Assembly (NCBI RefSeq): GCF_900103585.1
Contig: NZ_FNHV01000028.1
Coordinates: 1-64,000 of the forward strand
Direction of reading: 5' to 3'
DNA: 64,000 nucleotides
From: Streptomyces sp. cf386
Lineage (GTDB): Bacteria > Actinomycetota > Actinomycetes > Streptomycetales > Streptomycetaceae
Position numbers and translations under genes: made by a program. Positions 41,903 to 49,612 of the stretch are shown one piece after another. Every line of letters begins with the position of its first letter. Within the stretch, counting starts at the first letter, position 1. Below the pieces are notes generated by a model, which worked only from the letters and a program-made list of their open reading frames with translations, was not told where the DNA came from and searched no databases.

Positions 41903-42163
41903 TCGGCACCCGACCAGCACCCGACCGGCATCTGACCGTCGGTGAGCACTCGGATAATTCCGGCCCAGCATTCGGTGAACTAATTCATAATCGGCGAAAA
42001 ACAAACGCATCAGAATGATCAAAGGAAATGAAGGGTACAGCGCCCGAGGATTGTGGATTCCGAGGAAATAAACCCCTCGCTGAGAGGAATCCCACATCAC
42101 ATCGTCATCACAAACCGGCGGAATCGCGCGGGAACAGAGCTCACTCGCTGTAACGTCGATTGG

Positions 42164-43189
42164 GTGCGTACCGAACGAACCCTCACCCGTCTGGACCGGG
42201 TGTTCACCAGGCTGGACCGGGAACCGGAACGTCCGGCACACATCGACGTGCCGAGGATGAGCCGGCACCGGATGGTGCTGTTCGCCTCCACGCTGGCCTT
42301 CTATGTGGCGATCGTATGGGCCGTCGTCATCACTTCGTGGCTGGTCCGGCTCGACTGGCAGGTCATGTTCTTCCGGCCGTACCAGCAGTGGGCCGAGATC
42401 CACGCGTTCGTCGACTACTACGTGGTGCTCGGCCAGCGCGGCCCGACCGCGGTAATGGTCGCGGCCTGGCTGGGCTGGCGTTCATGGCGCCAGCACACGC
42501 TGCGACCGCTGCTCGCGCTCGGCGTCTCCCTGCTCCTGCTGAACATCACCGTCGGGGCCGCCAAGCTCGGCATGGGCCGCCTCGGCCCGCACTACGCGAC
42601 CTCCATCGGCTCGAACGAGATGTGGCTGGGCGGCGATATATTTCCCAGCGGCCACACCGCCAACGCCGTGGTGACCTGGGGAATCCTGGCCTATCTGGCC
42701 TCCACCCCGAGAGCGCGCCGCTGGCTGTCGGCCCTGTCGGCGGTGACCTCGCTGGGCGTCGGCCTCGCCACGGTCTACCTCGGTACGCACTGGCTGAGCG
42801 ATGTGCTGCTCGGCTGGGCCGCGGGTCTGCTGATCCTGCTGGCGCTGCCGTGGTTCGAGCCGCTGATCACGCGCGCGGAGACCTGGATCTTCGACCTCCG
42901 CGACCGCTGGCGCGCAGGTCGGGCCGTTCCGGCGCACCTGCCGCCCGCTCCGGTCGAGGTGCCGGTGCTGCTCAAGCCGTGCCCGGCCGCCGCGGAGGAC
43001 GAGGCCGCGGCACGCGAGGCGGCCACCGCGGCCCGTTCGCCGCGCGACCCGTTCCAGCTGGCGCCGAGCCCGCACACGGCCCGCCCGGAGCGCACACCGG
43101 TCACTCCGGTCAGCATCCGTCGCCCGCCCCACCAGGACCGTATGGCCCGCGGCGCGGCCCCGGCGGCCCGACCGCTGACGGGCGGCTGA
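42164..43189 (+). CDS. PAP2-family membrane phosphatase
   Basis: 341 aa. The three phosphatase motifs are seen: 'KLGMGRLGPHY' (degenerate KxxxxxxRP), 'FPSGHTANAVVTWG' (PSGH), and 'VYLGTHWLSDVLLG' (loose SRxxxxxHxxxD, where Thr-His and Asp are kept). Six helices, then a long Pro/Ala-rich cytoplasmic tail of ~90 residues. It dephosphorylates lipid phosphates such as phosphatidic acid or undecaprenyl diphosphate. GTG 42164 has no ribosome site but a TAACGT -10-like box eight bases before, so probably leaderless; in-frame codons upstream look non-coding. Confidence 0.88.
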   Translation: MRTERTLTRLDRVFTRLDREPERPAHIDVPRMSRHRMVLFASTLAFYVAIVWAVVITSWLVRLDWQVMFFRPYQQWAEIHAFVDYYVVLGQRGPTAVMVAAWLGWRSWRQHTLRPLLALGVSLLLLNITVGAAKLGMGRLGPHYATSIGSNEMWLGGDIFPSGHTANAVVTWGILAYLASTPRARRWLSALSAVTSLGVGLATVYLGTHWLSDVLLGWAAGLLILLALPWFEPLITRAETWIFDLRDRWRAGRAVPAHLPPAPVEVPVLLKPCPAAAEDEAAAREAATAARSPRDPFQLAPSPHTARPERTPVTPVSIRRPPHQDRMARGAAPAARPLTGG

Positions 43190-43240
43190 ACACAGAACAG
43201 CGCAGGACAGCGAGGGTTCGGTACGCACAACCGCCCCGCA

Positions 43241-43284
43241 CAGCGACGGCCCCGGCCCCTCTCCAGGAGCCGGGGCCGTCGCTG
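43241..43284. terminator. Bidirectional terminator between PAP2 and I78 genes
   Basis: Perfect 16-bp stem (43241-43256 with 43269-43284) and 12-nt loop, between converging genes whose stops are at 43189 and 43311. Confidence 0.85.
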
Positions 43285-43310
43285 TCGACCAGCCCTGCGT
43301 CAGTCCTTCG

Positions 43311-43526
43311 TCAGCCCTTCCAGGCCCGCGCCACCTGGCCGTCCTTGACCTCGAAGTTCAGCCGACCGGAGCGGTACTCCATGGTGATGATCGCCCCCGG
43401 CGGCAGCGAACGCACCGTCGACCACCCTCGGTCACGGGCGAGCCGCTCGGCCCGGTCGGCGCCGAGTCCGACATAGGTGTCCGGGTCGTCCTGGGGTTCG
43501 GCAGGGGGTTTCGGAATGGGTGCCAT
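43311..43526 (-). CDS. Peptidase inhibitor I78 family protein
   Basis: 71 aa. After a Pro-rich, possibly disordered start, the body 'DTYVGLGADRAERLARDRGW' followed by 'STVRSLPPGAIITMEYRSGR' and 'LNFEVKDGQVARAWKG' is the compact fold of the I78 (potato-inhibitor-I-like) family. No signal peptide is evident, so it would act inside the cell or be released on lysis. Target protease unknown; the streptogrisins 9 kb away are secreted. Confidence 0.85.
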   Translation of the reverse strand: MAPIPKPPAEPQDDPDTYVGLGADRAERLARDRGWSTVRSLPPGAIITMEYRSGRLNFEVKDGQVARAWKG

Positions 43527-43972
43527 GCCGCCACGCTAGGGCCTGTCCGAGGCATCGGGCCAGAGCGGACAGTGAACCTTTGTAGCAGCCATCCGTGTCA
43601 CACGTCCCTCTCGGGTCACGCTTTTGTCACAGGATCACGACACGCGTTTCAGCCTCACTTCGTCACACCAACGAGCGGTTCCATAGGCCTTCCGCAGGCA
43701 TTCGATCCTAATTTCCGCGTGTCGCGACAGCCCCGCCAATAGCCCGGCGGAAAAGTTCCGGGAGAACTGCCCCCGAACTCGTTTTCCCCGCTATTTCGCG
43801 TGGACCGCGGGAGCCGGTTCCGCACAGAAAGCACATGGTTCCGGCACAGGACCCCCGTACGCCCCCTGTCGGAGCGCTGTCGACGCGAGCATCATGGCGT
43901 GAGCTCGCGTCGGCGCGTGCCGCGCGGGTTTCAGCGGGCCCGGGGCGCGACGAGCGAAGGGGCGAGCGAGCG
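43527..43972. other. Long promoter region of ctaD with repeated GTCAC motifs
   Basis: About 445 bases without a gene, holding the ctaD and I78 promoters. GTCAC recurs four times in one strand (43597, 43615, 43626, 43662), within an unusually T-rich section for this genome (43575-43690), suggestive of a regulator-binding region, though not a recognised Rex, NnrR or ResD box. Confidence 0.45.
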
Positions 43973-45667
43973 ATGGGGACGCAGACCGTACAGGGGACGG
44001 CACGGTCCATGCGAGGCAGGGAGCCCGGCGGCCGGGTGATCGTCGACTGGCTCACCACCACCGACCACAAGAAGATCGGGCATCTCTACCTGATCACGTC
44101 GTTCGGGTTCTTCCTGGCCGGCGGTGTCATGGCACTGCTGATGCGGGCCGAACTCGCCCGGCCGGGGATGCAACTGCTGACCAACGAGCAGTTCAACCAG
44201 CTGTTCACCCTGCACGGCACGATCATGCTGCTGCTGTTCGCGACCCCGACCTTCGCGGGCTTCGCCAACGAGCTGATGCCGCTGCAGATCGGTGCCCCGG
44301 ACGTGGCCTTCCCGCGGCTGAACATGTTCTCGTACTGGCTGTTCCTGTTCGGCGGCCTGATCGTGATGGGCTCGCTGATCGTGCCGAGCGGGCCGGCCTC
44401 CTTCGGCTGGTTCGCCTACGCGCCGCTCAACAGCCTGGAGCGCTCCCCCGGGGTCGGCCCCGACCTGTGGATCATGGGCCTGGCGCTGGCCGGCTTCGGC
44501 ACGATCCTCGGCGCGGTCAACTTCATCACCACGATCATCGGGATGCGTGCCCCCGGCATGACGATGTTCCGGATGCCGATCTTCGTGTGGAACACCCTGT
44601 TCACGTCGATCCTGATCCTGATGGCGTTCCCCGTGCTGGCGGCCGCGCTGCTGGTGCTGGAGGCGGACCGCCGGTTCGGTTCGGTGGTGTTCGAGGCGGG
44701 CAACGGCGGGGCGCTGCTGTGGCAGCACCTGTTCTGGTTCTTCGGCCATCCCGAGGTGTACATCATCGCGCTGCCGTTCTTCGGCATCATCAGCGAGATC
44801 ATCCCGGTCTTCGCGCGCAAGCCGATGTTCGGCTACCTGACGCTCGTCGGGGCGACGATGGCGATCACCGGTCTGTCGATCGTGGTGTGGGCGCACCACA
44901 TGTTCGTCACGGGCGCGGTGCTGCTGCCGTTCTTCTCGTTCATGAGCTTCCTGATCGCCGTCCCGACGGGGGTGAAGTTCTTCAACTGGACCGGGACCAT
45001 GATCAAGGGCTCCCTGTCCTTCGAGACCCCGATGCTGTGGGCGACGGGCTTCCTGGTGACGTTCCTCTTCGGCGGTCTGACGGGGGTGATCCTGGCGTCG
45101 CCGCCGATGGACTTCCACGTCTCCGACTCGTACTTCGTCGTCGCCCACTTCCACTACGTCGTCTTCGGCACGGTCGTCTTCGCGATCTTCGCCGGGTTCC
45201 ACTTCTGGTGGCCCAAGTTCACCGGGAAGATGCTCGACGAACGGCTCGGCAAGATCCACTTCTGGACGCTGTTCGTCGGCTTCCACACCACGTTCCTGGT
45301 GCAGCACTGGCTGGGCGCGGAGGGCATGCCGCGCCGGTACGCCGACTATCTCGCCGCCGACGGCTTCACGGCGCTGAACACGGTCTCGTCGATCGGCGCG
45401 TTCCTGCTCGGCCTGTCGACGCTGCCGTTCCTCTACAACGTCTGGAAGACCGCGAAGTACGGCAAGAAGGTCGAGGTCGACGACCCCTGGGGCTACGGCC
45501 GCTCCCTGGAGTGGGCGACCTCCTGCCCGCCCCCGCGGCACAACTTCACGACGCTGCCGAAGATCCGCTCGGAGTCTCCGGCGTTCGATCTGCACCACCC
45601 GGCGCACGCGTTGGAGGCTCCGCAGCCCGAGCCAGAGAGCGAGCAAGCCGACCCTGAGCGGTCCTGA
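43973..45667 (+). CDS. ctaD: Cytochrome c oxidase subunit I (orphan paralogue)
   Basis: 564 aa, twelve helices. 'TTTDHKKIGHLYLITSFGFF' opens the protein; 'LFTLHGTIMLLLFATP' gives a haem-a His; 'FFGHPEVYIIALPFFGII' contains the CuB His and cross-linked Tyr; 'VWAHHMFVTG' adds two CuB His; 'YFVVAHFHYVVFG' holds the haem a3/a His pair. All redox ligands are kept, so it should be an active oxidase of the aa3 type. The start is ATG 43973. Subunits II, III and IV and the bc1 genes are not nearby, so it is a stand-alone copy that must borrow partners. Its 3' end overlaps the converging WYL gene by 122 bases. Confidence 0.92.
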   Translation: MGTQTVQGTARSMRGREPGGRVIVDWLTTTDHKKIGHLYLITSFGFFLAGGVMALLMRAELARPGMQLLTNEQFNQLFTLHGTIMLLLFATPTFAGFANELMPLQIGAPDVAFPRLNMFSYWLFLFGGLIVMGSLIVPSGPASFGWFAYAPLNSLERSPGVGPDLWIMGLALAGFGTILGAVNFITTIIGMRAPGMTMFRMPIFVWNTLFTSILILMAFPVLAAALLVLEADRRFGSVVFEAGNGGALLWQHLFWFFGHPEVYIIALPFFGIISEIIPVFARKPMFGYLTLVGATMAITGLSIVVWAHHMFVTGAVLLPFFSFMSFLIAVPTGVKFFNWTGTMIKGSLSFETPMLWATGFLVTFLFGGLTGVILASPPMDFHVSDSYFVVAHFHYVVFGTVVFAIFAGFHFWWPKFTGKMLDERLGKIHFWTLFVGFHTTFLVQHWLGAEGMPRRYADYLAADGFTALNTVSSIGAFLLGLSTLPFLYNVWKTAKYGKKVEVDDPWGYGRSLEWATSCPPPRHNFTTLPKIRSESPAFDLHHPAHALEAPQPEPESEQADPERS

Positions 45668-46586
45668 TCGCCTCGACGAGCTCGGCCGGCTCCACCACCT
45701 CGAACTCGAATCCCAGCAGCATCACGTGGATCACCATCACGTCGAGGCTCCCGGCGCCGGTGCGCAGGAGGCAGCTGTCGGGACCGTCCGCCTCCAGCTG
45801 CCCGGTGGTGGGCGAGATGCTCACGGCGGCCACCTCCAGGGGCACCAGGAGCCGGATGAGGGCGTGCGAGGCGTACGCGCGCGTGGAGACGCCCTGGGAG
45901 ACGTACGCGGCGAGGTCCTCGGCGGGCGGGGTGCGCGGGGTGAAGCGCGGGCCGTGCGGGGGCTTGGGGGTGATGCGGTCGACGCGGAACGTACGCCAGT
46001 CGTCGCGGTCGAGGTCCCAGGCGACCAGGTACCAGCGGCGCTCACTGCACACCAGGCGGTGCGGTTCGACACTGCGGCGGGTGGAGGAGCCCTCGTGGTC
46101 GCGGTACTCGAACCGCAGGCGCTCGGCGTCCCGGCAGAGGTGGGCCAGTTCGGTCAGGACGGCCGGGTCGACGGCGGACGGCTGGGGGCCGCGCAGCATC
46201 GGCACGGTGAAGGCGTTGAGGGCGCCCACGCGGCGGCGCAGGCGGTTCGGCAGGACCTGCTCCAGCTTGGCGAGGGCGCGTACGGAGGTCTCGCCGATGC
46301 CCTCGATGCCCTGGCCCGCGGCGGTGCGCAGGCCTACGGCGACGGCGACCGCCTCGTCGTCGTCCAGCAGCAGGGGTGGCAGCTCGGCACCGGCGCCGAG
46401 CTGGTAGCCGCCGCCCGTGCCGGGGCTGGCGTTGACCGGGTAGCCCAGCTCGCGGAGCCGGTCGACGTCGCGGCGGATGGTGCGGGGGGTGACGCCGAGA
46501 CGTTCGGCCAGGTCGGCGCCGGACCATTCCCGGTGGGCCTGGAGGAGGGAGAGCAGCCGCAGGAGTCTTGCCGAGGTGTCCAGCAT
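45546..46586 (-). CDS. YafY/WYL-domain transcriptional regulator
   Basis: 346 aa. An N-terminal HTH_11 winged helix ('SGADLAERLGVTPRTIRRDV', 'DRLRELGYPVNASPGTGGGY') is joined to a WYL domain ('HRLVCSERRWYLVAWDLDRD') and a C-terminal WCX-type region ending near 'AELVEAIRTAQGRLARSLAR'. The last ~40 residues beyond this are antisense to ctaD and likely unconserved. WYL proteins sense nucleic acids or nucleotides and often control stress or defence genes. It leads a leftward region with the following small gene, 32 bases away, transcribed toward it but not overlapping. Confidence 0.87.
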   Translation of the reverse strand: MLDTSARLLRLLSLLQAHREWSGADLAERLGVTPRTIRRDVDRLRELGYPVNASPGTGGGYQLGAGAELPPLLLDDDEAVAVAVGLRTAAGQGIEGIGETSVRALAKLEQVLPNRLRRRVGALNAFTVPMLRGPQPSAVDPAVLTELAHLCRDAERLRFEYRDHEGSSTRRSVEPHRLVCSERRWYLVAWDLDRDDWRTFRVDRITPKPPHGPRFTPRTPPAEDLAAYVSQGVSTRAYASHALIRLLVPLEVAAVSISPTTGQLEADGPDSCLLRTGAGSLDVMVIHVMLLGFEFEVVEPAELVEAIRTAQGRLARSLARAAEPPTRAPGGADRTPETPSGSSAAS

Positions 46587-46618
46587 GATCCGATTTTGCC
46601 AGTCGCCTCGGACAGTCC

Positions 46619-47017
46619 CTAGCCGCCCGGGAGCGCCCCTAACAGCGATGCCGGTACCCGGGATTCGACGCTCAGGTTGCCTTGCCGGGTTTCGTACGGG
46701 ACCCGGGAGGCGGAGGGGTGCACGTCCATGGCACCCGGCGCCAGACGATGGTCCGACTCCTCCTCCGTCACGCTGGCGTACGCGTCCCAGTGCCCCTCCG
46801 GCAGGGCCACGCTGCTGGGGAGCGCGGCGCGCAGGCGGCCCGTCGTGGCCGGGGTCAGGGGCAGGGTGACCTCCTCGTGGCCCTCGCGGTGGCGCAGGAC
46901 GAGGTGGGCCGCCGCCTCGGTGGCCACGGCCGCGGTGACATCAAAGGTCAGCCCGCCCGCCGAATCCGCGATGCAGTCGGCGCGCAGGGGTGCTGCCTGC
47001 GACACAGGCGTCGTCAT
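46619..47017 (-). CDS. Hypothetical protein, 132 aa
   Basis: No family recognised with confidence. The sequence looks like a beta-sandwich: 'LTFDVTAAVATEAAAHLVLR', 'EVTLPLTPATTGRLRAALPS', 'GHWDAYASVTEEESDHRLAP', 'PYETRQGNLSVESRV'. Similar short domains precede glycosyltransferase genes in other streptomycetes, but no such gene is present here. The ATG at 47017 has GGGAGGA before it. Same strand as the WYL regulator and substrate-binding protein genes, with 93 bases separating it from the latter. Confidence 0.6.
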   Translation of the reverse strand: MTTPVSQAAPLRADCIADSAGGLTFDVTAAVATEAAAHLVLRHREGHEEVTLPLTPATTGRLRAALPSSVALPEGHWDAYASVTEEESDHRLAPGAMDVHPSASRVPYETRQGNLSVESRVPASLLGALPGG

Positions 47018-47110
47018 ACGCTGCGGTTCCTCCCAACTCCTCCCTCGGCTCTGTGCTCTGTCGGTTGGACCGGTGATGCGGCCTTATGGTTGCGCCCTTA
47101 TGGTTGCCCG

Positions 47111-48406
47111 TCATGGCTGGTACGACAGCTGCGGCACCGCGAAGCACGTGTCGTTCATGTCCCCCTGGGAGACCCAGCCCCGGCCGTCCTCCCAGCGGGC
47201 CACCGCCAGACAGGCCCGGCGGCTCTTCGGCGGCTCGGGCTGTCGCTCGAACCTGACCGGGATCAGCAGGCCGTCGGCGGTGTATCCCTGGCTGCGGTTC
47301 ATGAAGTCGTCGACGCACGCGCGCGTGACGCCCTGGTCGGTGCACGCCTTCGCCGCGTCGGTGAACCACATGGCCGCCGCCCAACCCTCCAGCTGCCACT
47401 GGGAGTGCGTCTTCAGCCCCTTCGTGGCGTCCCGGAACTCCCGTACGGCTGACCGGCCCGTGTCCTCGAAGTTGCGGGACGACCCGGTCGCCCACAGGGC
47501 GTTGCGGCAGCGCGGAGCGCCCTTGTAGCCGTCGGCGACGGTGGACGTCCAGTTCTGTACGTTCGTGACCTTGGCGGTGACCTCGGCGCCGACGTCGTCC
47601 ATAGCCTCGCACAGCCGGGCGTTGCCGTGGCTGTCGATGGCGTCGAAGACGAGGTCGGCGCCCTGTTCCTTCAGGTCGGCCGCCACCGCACGGAAGTTGG
47701 GCAGCGCGAAGTCGACCTGTTCGGAGACCACCTCGTAGCCCTCGGCCTTCAGCCCCCGCTCGACGAGCCGGGCGTAGGAGGCGGACGCGGGCTGGTTGTA
47801 CGAGACGACGGCGGCCGTACGGGCGCCGTGCTCGCGCTTGAAGTAGCGGTAGACCTCGGTGCCGCCGTACTGCTTGCCGTCCCAGCCGGTGGTGCCGTCG
47901 CGGGGCGCGAGGCTGCCGTAGATGCCGTAGAGGTGCGGGTAGGTGTCGTAGGCGGCCCCGATGGGCTGGCCGCCGATGTCGGGCACGCGCGCGCGTGAGA
48001 CGCGTGCGGCGCCCGCGTAGTCCAGGGCGGTGGTGGCGACCAGGGCGACGACCTTCTCCTCGTCGACCAGCTCGTGGACGCACTCGTTGTTGCCGACGCC
48101 GCTGCCGCCGTCGTCGCACTCCCGCACCTCGACGCGGCGGCCGTCGATGCCCCCGCGCGCGTTGAGGCGGTCGAAGTAGGCCTTGGCGCCGTCCCGCGGG
48201 CCGGTGAAGGCGTCGCCGCCGACCGGGCTGGTGACGCTGGTGATGATGCCGACGCGGATCGGGGTGCGGTCGCCCGCGGGCGCCGAGGGCGCGCTTCGGT
48301 CACGGTGCTCGAAGTCGCTCTCGGGCAGCCGGCTGCCGCACGCCGTACTCAGAGCCAGCACCACCACGGCGATCGCCGCCTCAGCACCCCGGGATCGGCG
48401 ACCCAT
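47111..48406 (-). CDS. ABC-transporter substrate-binding lipoprotein, branched-chain amino-acid type
   Basis: 431 aa. A lipoprotein signal ends in 'LSTACGS', with the Cys as lipid anchor. The mature part is a type I periplasmic-binding fold: 'IRVGIITSVTSPVGGDAFTG', 'AYFDRLNARGGIDGRRVEVR', 'AAVVSYNQPASASYARLVER' (LivJ/peripla_BP_6 type). It should capture an amino acid, amide or similar compound for the fused permease encoded divergently at 49.6 kb. Its start overlaps the end of the preceding lipoprotein gene by 26 bases, so both are on one transcript. Confidence 0.87.
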   Translation of the reverse strand: MGRRSRGAEAAIAVVVLALSTACGSRLPESDFEHRDRSAPSAPAGDRTPIRVGIITSVTSPVGGDAFTGPRDGAKAYFDRLNARGGIDGRRVEVRECDDGGSGVGNNECVHELVDEEKVVALVATTALDYAGAARVSRARVPDIGGQPIGAAYDTYPHLYGIYGSLAPRDGTTGWDGKQYGGTEVYRYFKREHGARTAAVVSYNQPASASYARLVERGLKAEGYEVVSEQVDFALPNFRAVAADLKEQGADLVFDAIDSHGNARLCEAMDDVGAEVTAKVTNVQNWTSTVADGYKGAPRCRNALWATGSSRNFEDTGRSAVREFRDATKGLKTHSQWQLEGWAAAMWFTDAAKACTDQGVTRACVDDFMNRSQGYTADGLLIPVRFERQPEPPKSRRACLAVARWEDGRGWVSQGDMNDTCFAVPQLSYQP

Positions 48407-48971
48407 TGCCGCTCAACTGGACCAGCGCGCACAGCGTCTTGGCGGACACCTTCCAGGTGCCGTCCTGTTCGACGGCGGTTCCGGAGGCGTCCGGCAGGGC
48501 GGTCGCGCCCTTCAGAGTCAGGTCGTACGTCACGTTCGCCTCGGTCGGCGAGGTGAAATCGACCTTGGAGACCTTCGCCTGGACCTGCCCGCCGCGCTCG
48601 TCACCGCTGAACGCCTGCAGGACCGGCGCCATCCGGTCGCCGTTCTCCAGGACGGTCTGCTTGTCCTCCATGGACGTCGCCGGGTCGAAGAACTTCTGCC
48701 AGTTCTGCTTGATCTCCGTCTCGGCAGCCCCCACGTCGGCGGGTGCCGTGGCGGCCGGCGACTGCTCGGCCGGCTCCGTCCGTTCTGTCTGCTCGACCGT
48801 CGGTGTCGGCGGCGACTCGTTGCCGCCGCCCCCCTCGTCGTCACTGCAGGCCGCGAGGGCCGGGGCGAGGAGCAGGAGCAGGGCCGCGGCGAACGCGGTC
48901 CCCCGTGCGGCCATCGATGGGCCGCGCCCCCTGGATGCCTTCCCCCGCCTGACGTCGCTCCCGAGAACCAT
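48381..48971 (-). CDS. Small lipoprotein upstream of the substrate-binding protein
   Basis: About 196 aa from ATG 48971 (GGTGAG before it) or 177 aa from ATG 48914. Lipobox 'LAPALAACSDDE', then a Thr/Pro/Glu-rich linker and a compact domain 'EIKQNWQKFFDPATSMEDKQ', 'VDFTSPTEANVTYDLTLKG', 'GTWKVSAKTLCALVQLSG'. This matches a common actinobacterial lipoprotein type with an NTF2/low-complexity fold whose role is unknown. Co-transcribed with the ABC substrate-binding protein (26-base overlap). Divergent from the transporter operon. Confidence 0.75.
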   Translation of the reverse strand: MVLGSDVRRGKASRGRGPSMAARGTAFAAALLLLLAPALAACSDDEGGGGNESPPTPTVEQTERTEPAEQSPAATAPADVGAAETEIKQNWQKFFDPATSMEDKQTVLENGDRMAPVLQAFSGDERGGQVQAKVSKVDFTSPTEANVTYDLTLKGATALPDASGTAVEQDGTWKVSAKTLCALVQLSGNGSPIPGC

Positions 48972-49135
48972 CTGGCTCACCACCGGGTGTCGATCCGGGC
49001 CACATGTGCCCGGTGCTTTCAGGGTCAGCTTGCAGGAGGCATAGTGCAAGTCCATTGGCAGACATGGAATAGGGCCAGGCACATACGCGGAAAACGGATG
49101 TGCGTGCACGCAAACCCGACGTGTGGGAGCCAGCG

Positions 49136-49612
49136 ATGCGGACAGCCCGACTGCGGACCGTGCACCCCGTGATCTGGGCCGGCTGGGCCGCCCTCGCGGC
49201 CGGTGCGGTGCTGTGCGTCATCGGCTGGTACGGCATCTCCGGCGAACGGTTCGCCGAGCGGCAGCTGCCGTATCTCGCGTCCTGCACGGTGCCCGGCGCC
49301 GCGCTGATCATCGCCGGATCGGTGCTGCTGGCCCACGGCCGGGGCGCGCAGGCCGCAGCGCGCGTGGAGGAGTTGTACGGCCTTCTGGTGGCCGCCGAGC
49401 CCGCCGACGCCGAGGAGCCCGGGCAGTCGGCCACTGCGCCGCTCGCGGTCAGCGCGGACCTGCTGATGGTGCCCGGCGGCACCCTCTGGCACCGGGCGGA
49501 CTGCCCCCTGGTCGCCGGCAAGGCCGAGGCCGTCCCCGTCGACACGAAGCTGGTGAGGAGCGGCGAACTGGGCCCGTGCCCGATCTGTGAGCCCGCCGAA
49601 GCGGATGACTGA
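49136..49612 (+). CDS. Two-helix membrane protein with Cys/His motif, first gene of ABC operon
   Basis: 158 aa. Helices around 13-31 and 47-65, then a cytoplasmic part with a coiled stretch 'AQAAARVEELYGLLVAA' and the C-terminal pattern 'LWHRADCPLVAGK' … 'LGPCPICEP'. H-x3-C … C-x2-C is a zinc-ribbon-like pattern recurring in Streptomyces proteins. GGGAG precedes ATG 49136. The stop overlaps the start of the fused transporter by one base (TGATG), so synthesis is coupled. It may be a regulatory or accessory subunit. Confidence 0.75.
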   Translation: MRTARLRTVHPVIWAGWAALAAGAVLCVIGWYGISGERFAERQLPYLASCTVPGAALIIAGSVLLAHGRGAQAAARVEELYGLLVAAEPADAEEPGQSATAPLAVSADLLMVPGGTLWHRADCPLVAGKAEAVPVDTKLVRSGELGPCPICEPAEADD

